Assembly (NCBI GenBank): GCA_020627535.1
Contig: JAHDGU010000004.1
Coordinates: 124,001 to 188,000, forward strand
Source of the DNA: Saprospiraceae bacterium
GTDB taxonomy: Bacteria; Bacteroidota; Bacteroidia; Chitinophagales; Saprospiraceae
Length of the DNA stretch: 64,000 nucleotides
Direction: 5' to 3'
Position numbers and translations under genes: made by a program. The notes below the pieces were generated by a model. The model saw only the letters and a program-made list of their open reading frames with translations. It did not search any database and was not told where the DNA came from. Of this stretch, positions 62,701-64,000 are shown piece by piece. Within the stretch, counting starts at the first letter, position 1. Every line of letters begins with the position of its first letter.

Positions 62701-64000
62701 CAATCACTCCCTCCTAAACCAAAATCTCCAGCTAAACAACAAGAATTTGCCATTGATCCTATGCCACCTGTAGATGAAGTCCCTCCAGCTCCATTATCGA
62801 TACTAAGGTCAGCTGTTGCATCATCACCTGTCAGTCCACCTCCGGCTCCACCTTCGAAGCCTGCGAGACAAGTTCCACCTCCGCCTCCAGCGACAATGAC
62901 TCTATCCATAAGTGTGGATCCTCCCTGACGTACGTCAGATGCACCACCACCAGCTCCATGGGGCGAGCCACTTCCAGTTGAGCCTCCTCCATTGAAGCCT
63001 CCTGCTAGACCTACAGGGCTTTCGCCTACATAGATTTCTAGCACCTCACCTGGTGTGACAGTGAGTAAACCAGAAGCATAACCACCAAGACCTCCTCTCA
63101 CATTGTTTCCAGCTCCTCCTTGTGCGCCTAGAGCCTCGATCATAACCTCCGTCACCCCTGCTGGCACTACATACTGCTGAGTCGCACCAGTAAACATGAA
63201 TGTAGTCGTATCACCTCCAACGGCTGATAGGACACCATCACAGTTGTCTGTACCAGTCACTTCATAGTCATAGAGCGCAAGGCAAGCGGTATCTGAAGCA
63301 TAAATAATCGTATCACCCGGACAGAAGATCTCTGGTACCTGCGTGTCAGATACAATCACCCAGAAGCAACATGTATCACTGAGCACTCCATTATTATCTG
63401 GATCATCGCTCTCAGTAGCTACATAGCATACCTGTGTAGAGTCAAGCTCAAATGTCTCGCCACTCGCATCATCCATACCAGTGGCTAGTGTATCACCAGC
63501 CGTACTGATCAAGTAATACGTCACATCGATCGGACAATTGTCAAAGTCATTCAAAACGCTCAATGTACCCTCTGGCGCTGTCCAAGAGCATAGATCTGGA
63601 TCTGTCTCACGCTCTAGGAAGTTTCCTGGACAAGTCAGCAGCGGTATCTGTGTATCAATAATCTCAACCATGAATGTACATGTACTCACATTGCCTGCCT
63701 CATCCGTCGCTTCGTAGCTAATCGTGTGGAATCCGATCGGAAGATCGGTGCCATTGAGACCAGTCGTCTCGATCACTGTATCCATCGCACAGTTGTCTGT
63801 TGCTACTGGTGTAGACCAGTTCACATTGGTCGCGCAGAGATCCACATTGCTACCAAAGACGAGGGTGTCTGTAGGGCAGTTGACGAATATTGGAGCTTCA
63901 TCGTCAGTCACAGTAACTGTGAAACTGCATGTCGCAATATTTCCAGCAAGGTCACTCACTAAGTACTCTACAGTCGACACCCCAACGCCAAAATTTCTGG
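50508..64000 (-). CDS. Giant secreted HYR/Ig-like multidomain protein with glycine-rich inserts, dockerin-like, cohesin-like and T9SS domains (5' end outside the window)
   Basis: The frame is open to the right edge; at least 4,490 residues are seen. A GTG at 63980 lies within an HYR repeat ('NFGVGVSTVEYLVSD') and is not the start. About thirty HYR/Ig-like domains of the type 'C-P-x-D ... DNC ... GLPSGSxFPxG ... DxxGNxxxCxFxVxVxD' fill most of it. Inserts: two glycine-rich domains (60685-61390, 62535-63215), a beta-rich insert (59000-59580) and a lamin-tail-like insert (56270-56850). The C-terminal 600 residues carry a dockerin-like pair ('GVSTFDIVKIQKHLLGL', 'ADINNNEGVTALDMVELRRLLLG'), a cohesin-like domain and a T9SS domain ending 'KKMIVLD'. 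It is likely a cell-surface adhesin or scaffold. Confidence 0.85.
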   Translation of the reverse strand, partial: RNFGVGVSTVEYLVSDLAGNIATCSFTVTVTDDEAPIFVNCPTDTLVFGSNVDLCATNVNWSTPVATDNCAMDTVIETTGLNGTDLPIGFHTISYEATDEAGNVSTCTFMVEIIDTQIPLLTCPGNFLERETDPDLCSWTAPEGTLSVLNDFDNCPIDVTYYLISTAGDTLATGMDDASGETFELDSTQVCYVATESDDPDNNGVLSDTCCFWVIVSDTQVPEIFCPGDTIIYASDTACLALYDYEVTGTDNCDGVLSAVGGDTTTFMFTGATQQYVVPAGVTEVMIEALGAQGGAGNNVRGGLGGYASGLLTVTPGEVLEIYVGESPVGLAGGFNGGGSTGSGSPHGAGGGASDVRQGGSTLMDRVIVAGGGGGTCLAGFEGGAGGGLTGDDATADLSIDNGAGGTSSTGGIGSMANSCCLAGDFGLGGSDCGNTRCSGGGGGWYGGGSGCGGGGGSSYIGGVAGGMTTTGVQMGNGLVRIITMGTQQLVQTAGLPSGSFFPLGETVNTWTATDASGNVSECSWTVTVVDSTTPVLECPADVVAFTADGSCDTLIELDLPVVTDNCPIGEFLVTFSNPDGTVDGPQNLGDFFLIGSGADSIVPRNFEVGVTIVTYYAADVSGNADTCTYTVTVLDNVDPVFVNCPTDTLVFGSNVDLCATNVNWSTPVATDNCAMDTVIETTGLNGTDLPIGFHTITYEATDEAGNVSTCTFVVEIIDTQIPLLTCPGNFLERETDPDLCSWTAPEGTLSVLNDFDNCPVDVTYYLISTAGDTLATGMDDASGETFELDSTQVCYIATESDDPDNNGVLSDTCCFWVIVSDVQVPEIFCPGDTIIYASDTACNALYEYEVTAFDNCDGDLSILGGDGDTTTFMFTGAPQQYVVPSGVTEILIEAWGAQGGDGNFGFFAEGGPGGFASGLLAVTPGEVLEIYVGGEGETRAITTVGGGGFNGGGDSQARSGETRGAGGGASDVRQGGNTLVDRVLVAAGGGGSCGTSGGGVGGGLIGQDGFDTGFNENGLGGTQSAGGSSNVSGFVITPSGFGLGGSTDACCTASGGGGGWYGGGAGCAAGGGSSYIGGVTGGMTTAGAQMGNGMVRIIAMSPALIQTAGLPSGSFFPLGETVNTWTATDASGNVSECSWTVTVVDTTTPVLECPADVVAFTADGSCDTLIELDLPVVTDNCPIGEFLVTFSNPDGTVDGPQNLGDFFSIGSGADSIVPRNFGVGVTTVTYYAADISGNADTCTYTVIVIDNVAPRFVNCPDTLTVGVDPFLCEILPIWSAPVATDNCALDTVVQTAGPTPGTELSPGLYTVTYTATDTAGNTTSCTFTLEIIQIDEVDASTEDFKSCARYNQQTDLTQSFIVGTTTPGGRFEWVGGAAPGTGGTGSDASVVSGDVLVAQDSGTYVIYYIVGDTASDVSCADTSMFTVLVDSPPVLTCPDDVEVENDPGACGALVEYDMPTFSDICPDGLISVGGSSNAGNMLSITNAADTVAATGFGCGFSNSQVENSYYSLIDLSGYSDDFELTNVRFKSSGFTVGTQSIDARVYIVSDVSMECSIPFSDLTAIASGSITYGPAAQNDDIVIPMSATIPASSFVLVELNVLPSSDSGWPLGANFNGFVSGTTWNSSTVGSCGFSSTSVDCFPSQDPPTIITFLDGSLSAEGPVEQIAGLPSGSIFPVGVTENVFLITDSCGYSDTCSFTVTVLDTETPMITCPDDVGPLTTADGSCDTIYSWTHPSPTDNCGLEGYTVTYTNPDGTIEGPMDIFTGVLQLTEMGVIDSMLPASRRFTVGTTTIDYLVYDAAGNSAECSFTVTVADEVAPEFVNCPDTLTVGVDPFLCEILPIWNTPVATDNCEMDTVQQIAGPRPGTELSPGIYSVTYLATDIAGNQTLCTFVLEVIQIDEVDASTQDFASCEGINRQTDLTQAFIVGTTTPGGRFEWVGGAAPGTGGTGSATSIVSGDVLVADEIGTYVVYYIVGDTATEESCADSSMFTVTIDESLPTITGVANDTTVACGDSIPAVVDPVIDDNCLLVDVSFFETIDTLDCANSFVITRNWIVTDGAGNSASASQTITVLDEEAPIPSPAMFADTTVGCGDSIPAVPVVDWVDNCGDEVNVDFSETLDSLTGINDFQITRTWIGTDLCGNSDTVVQIVIVEDVSNPTITCPQDVGPLSTADGSCDTLYEWTHPTPEDGCGFEAYSVSYTNPDGSIDGAFDIFADLQSGNLAASRNFEIGTTTVSYVVVDQSGNTAGCSFTVTVVDDVNPIFVTCPDSIIIATNADDCDATVTYSLPTVDDNCGVDSVILTQGLTSGAIFPLGDTYVEWVAYDAAGNTDTCGFLVTVLDNDMPTAVCQDLVIYLDENGSASITPEDVDGGSTENCSPITLSIDLANFGCEGAPGVAGDPVDLVISGAFDATLSGGLPKGIELYAAIDIPDLGIYGIGSANNGGGTDGEEFSFPSVFVPAGSYIYVVSEEMSFTTWFGSTPSFLYSTTAMLINGDDAVELFKNGSVLDVFGDVNTDGSGQVWDYLDSWAYRVNSTGPDASFMPGNWTFAGANEWDGEADNASSATPMPIGTHVFVPGMSIPPMGGLGENNVTLTVTDEHGNSAVCVAEVTVLDTIAPTFTCPFSDVDNAINVPGCDAIMPDLVSLVTDAEDNCSVVSIVQTPLAGVSLSDEVGNVVLAEVTVTDQSGNETTCIVEITVVDIEDPFFQNCPGPLTFGTDPDQCGALVNWAAPVAFDNCDEELDVTQIAGPISGDFLEVDSTYTVTYMAEDADGNSATCTFTIEVLDTECPDFVTTLPLDEVVTCDAIPEPFELNPAWHTVDNCTPSEEVVDSFSQDTFDILCANTYTLKRTWWISDASGNQCFHIQKLFVIDTVAPVFDEAPDITISSEDSGHPDNTGYPDNIFDNCSEEVDTIFPDGFLGIIHGLSTVPGITMEFSDDSTQCDDQSMCCFYTYTITRTWVLTDECANSSSDVQIIEVEDVTRPTAICQDITVYLDENGEVIISSNDVNDGSFDNAAEEEFLTFSISKNRFTCDNIGDNDVILTVVDPCGNEGICASVVTVLDTLVPVLECPANITITLDPGECETIQHFEPDVLTDNCDIDSFSITPNGIPFPIGVTEITIVAIDEGGNEVSCSFNLTVEEYPNPTGALACNDQINLSLDADCEGEVLPDMILEGGPYACYDCYVVTLHEEDGAPPIPTSPFVTSENVGDTLIAMVTDTCGGGNICWGYVFVENKLFPEVICPADTLLPCNALSDPSITGFPIPTSCPGPGDFTVDYSDVIVDNDRCDDPRVEITRTWTITDVSGNSTVCEQRIVLQTFDVSQVTFPDDYDDFDNPAFTCAEVSADPSLIEPGNTGFPMIDGIEIVPNDIPFCDLTFANWDKILTGCGNSYEIQRTWSVSNLCQELSDDNPIEFTQRIIVWDDADPVISNISDVTVSTLTDECVGVWNVTIPQVEDCSGYEFNVSYTAGNLVQLGTDQYILTDIPVGETEVTYIIIDECFNIATRTITVTVIDNQAPTAVCDENTVVSVTIDGTGLAYAETFDDGSHDNCKDVWFKVIKTDELCGTTDGFDGTFNVCVTCDGLNANDGDDDPIKIGTQVYFDDYVRFCCDEVGNRVGVTMRVFEVDPGEGPIDPARMRPGGDLYGTYNDCDLETLVQDELPPVVLCPPSITVSCDFEYDPFAITDPADRTFGAVVLDGEIRGDVVVSGHGNPNFPGDHVWGIDGVFGDNCTAEIDIDVSINIECGRGTLTRMFTATDAGGRTATCQQVITFEEFDPFIITDLVCPGEPGWSNSDNVDWPCDVTLEDVCTEDLMDDPSVTGEPIIYGDVCADILVNYEDELFVNDPDACIKILRTWKILDWCQYDEITGAGQWIYTQVIKLSNSIGPEMTGELELVSCDSTSSNCEGYIDLVMSATDDCSAEVDISYFIDAFNDGDIDVAAPGDDASGFYPFGDHTITWRAVDGCGNLTELTQAFSVQDCKKPSPKCFSGLITVIMESVGEVTIWASDFDAGSDDNCGDVTVSFSEDVDDQFITFNCEQLGTQTVQLWVTDAAGNQDFCETFIFIQDNNDACNGISGDVGGLVITEDEEGIEDVEISLDILPATPYQTTMTEDDGTYVFEDVLLTEDYELGGFKNDDPMNGVSTFDIVKIQKHLLGLEPFDVAYKYLAADINNNEGVTALDMVELRRLLLGEYDEFPDNTSWRFVDITQEWDDITDPWPFEEIIDVTDLTTDDLDNNFIGVKVGDLTGNASPNGLMGTEDRTPDGSLVLAMMDAKVSQGDQLRLEILASDFRQMLGYQMTWNLAGLDYEGIEAGAIDIAAGNIGTRRSDQGIVTMSWSEGEAVSIADEEVLFTLLLTATETGRMSEMLSLSSEITTIEAYSEESINLDVALAWRTEERVQDFNWTLEQNTPNPFDEETMIEFRLAKASDVNISITDAKGSTVKVIEGEYAAGIHQIKLKRSDLNAGGVYIYELSATPQDGSDAWSGVKKMIVLD
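50712..50723 (-). repeat. Dispersed mini-hairpin element, GGC form
   Basis: GGCTTTCGCCAA in the sorting-domain region of the giant protein, at the same place as the copy at 48571; these two share descent through the gene duplication. The A-run is shorter here. Confidence 0.6.
56270..56850 (-). other. Lamin-tail-like domain inserted in an HYR domain (coding)
   Basis: Between 'LSIDLANFGCEG' and 'GGLGENNVTLTVTDEHGNSAVC', which would be adjacent in a normal HYR domain, about 190 residues appear: 'DLVISGAFDATLSGGLPKGIELY', 'VFVPAGSYIYVVSEE', 'NGDDAVELFKNGSVLDVFGD' and 'AYRVNSTGPDASF'. This order is that of LTD-type domains in secreted bacterial nucleases and adhesins. Boundaries are approximate. 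Confidence 0.65.
58000..60260 (-). repeat. Pair of near-identical coding repeats, period about 1.70 kb
   Basis: The block with 'FVNCPDTLTVGVDPFLCEILPIW' and 'FIVGTTTPGGRFEWVGGAAPG' occurs at about 58000-58560 and again at about 59700-60260. The protein is nearly identical over roughly 180 residues, with scattered base changes. Confidence 0.75.
59000..59580 (-). other. Beta-rich domain inserted in an HYR domain (coding)
   Basis: Between 'FSDICPDGLISVGG' and 'EQIAGLPSGSIFPVG' about 190 residues are inserted: 'SYYSLIDLSGYSDDFELTNVRFKSSGF', 'QSIDARVYIVSD' and 'SFVLVELNVLPSSDSGWPLGANFNG'. The pattern is that of a jelly-roll domain found in other Bacteroidota surface proteins. I cannot name the family. 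Boundaries are approximate. Confidence 0.55.
60685..61390 (-). other. Glycine-rich domain inserted in an HYR domain, copy 2 (coding)
   Basis: It starts 'FMFTGAPQQYVVPSGVTEILIEAWGAQGG' and has 'GEVLEIYVGG', 'GAGGGASDVRQGGNTLVDRVLVAAGGGG' and 'GGGGGWYGGGAGCAAGGGSSYIGG'. It ends before 'IQTAGLPSGSFFPLG'. This resembles the glycine-rich domain also known from ALK/LTK receptors and many bacterial surface proteins (PF12810-like). Confidence 0.7.
62535..63215 (-). other. Glycine-rich domain inserted in an HYR domain, copy 1 (coding)
   Basis: Same design as copy 2: 'TTTFMFTGATQQYVVPAGVTEVMIEALGAQGG', 'GAGGGASDVRQGGSTLMDRVIVAGGGGG' and 'GGGGGWYGGGSGCGGGGGSSYIGG'. It interrupts an HYR domain between 'DNCDGVLSAVGG' and 'VQTAGLPSGSFFPLG'. 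Confidence 0.7.
63017..63026 (-). repeat. Partial mini-hairpin element
   Basis: GGCTTTCGCC without the A-run, inside glycine-rich copy 1, giving Gly-Glu-Ser-Pro. It may be chance. Confidence 0.3.

Larger units (their letters stand above)
60245..63905 (-). repeat. Tandem duplication in the giant gene, unit about 1.81-1.85 kb
   Basis: Two consecutive units each encode four HYR domains and one glycine-rich insert, starting 'FVNCPTDTLVFGSNVDLC'. Matching anchors are 1,812 bp apart before the glycine-rich part (63363 and 61551) and 1,845 bp apart after it (62181 and 60336). The second insert is therefore about 11 residues longer. The HYR parts are nearly identical, the glycine-rich parts much less so. 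Confidence 0.85.

Noticed and set aside
62338-62928. Proline-rich open frames on the plus strand opposite the giant gene
   Set aside because: They mirror the glycine-rich coding strand (GGN read backwards gives proline codons) and have no signal of being real.
63978-63980. GTG as the start of the giant HYR gene
   Set aside because: It lies inside an HYR repeat and the frame stays open to the window edge with matching repeat sequence.
50508-64000. Repeated short motifs that at first look CRISPR- or minisatellite-like
   Set aside because: They are codon-level repeats of HYR domains in one open frame with varied spacing; no constant repeat and unique-spacer pattern.

Overview
The window looks like a chromosomal segment of a marine or aquatic Bacteroidota, most likely of the Saprospiria type. 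The signs are a SusC/SusD pair, several proteins with type IX secretion (T9SS) C-terminal sorting domains, about thirty HYR/Ig-like domains in one giant secreted protein, a GSII-type glutamine synthetase, TAnnTTTG-type promoter boxes and few Shine-Dalgarno sequences. The lineage is an inference from gene content; no rRNA is present.

Layout. 1-1.7 kb: the end of a SIMPL-domain protein, a TapB-like secreted protein and a DUF1905/OmdA protein. 1.75-10.2 kb: a molybdenum-cofactor island in several facing transcription units (MoeB/ThiF-rhodanese, PPOX-like flavoprotein, MoaE, MoaD, TauE/SafE, XdhC, MoaA, MoeA, a four-helix membrane protein, MobA, MoaC). No MogA/MoaB is present. 10.28-10.45 kb: tRNA-Pro(GGG) and tRNA-Val(GAC). 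10.8-20.2 kb: housekeeping and accessory genes (TPR protein, enoyl-CoA hydratase, esterase, DUF2911, secreted sugar dehydrogenase, VOC, TerC, SDR, GalE, GlnII).

20.4-32.4 kb is an alginate-utilisation locus. A FadR-type GntR regulator sits behind three tandem TTGGTC(G/A)ACCAA operators. It is followed by SusC (broken by one in-frame stop), SusD, a PKD lipoprotein, a PL7 alginate lyase, KdgF, a hexuronate-type MFS transporter, an SDR that is probably the DEH reductase, KdgK and KDPG aldolase. Together these would take alginate through unsaturated uronate, DEH, KDG and KDPG to pyruvate and glyceraldehyde-3-phosphate. A convergent SSS symporter closes the locus.

34-47.5 kb: a TonB-dependent receptor, an aldo/keto reductase and an SsuD-like monooxygenase, a TPR histidine kinase with a LytTR response regulator, a thioesterase-like protein, a secreted lipase-like T9SS protein, and xylB-xylA with an ATGA overlap. 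47.5-64 kb: an orphan piece of a YfhO-like protein and two paralogous T9SS proteins that carry a dockerin-like and a cohesin-like segment on one chain. The second is at least 4,490 residues long and runs off the right edge. Its HYR domains carry further domains inserted in their loops.

Throughout the window a short element, GGCTTTCGCCAAAA or GGGCTTTCGCCCAAA, recurs in genes and in intergenic DNA, in both orientations and several reading frames. Its core is the mini-hairpin GCGAAAGC, and base-paired stem changes between copies suggest a structured dispersed repeat. No insertion sequence, CRISPR array, prophage or replication origin was seen.
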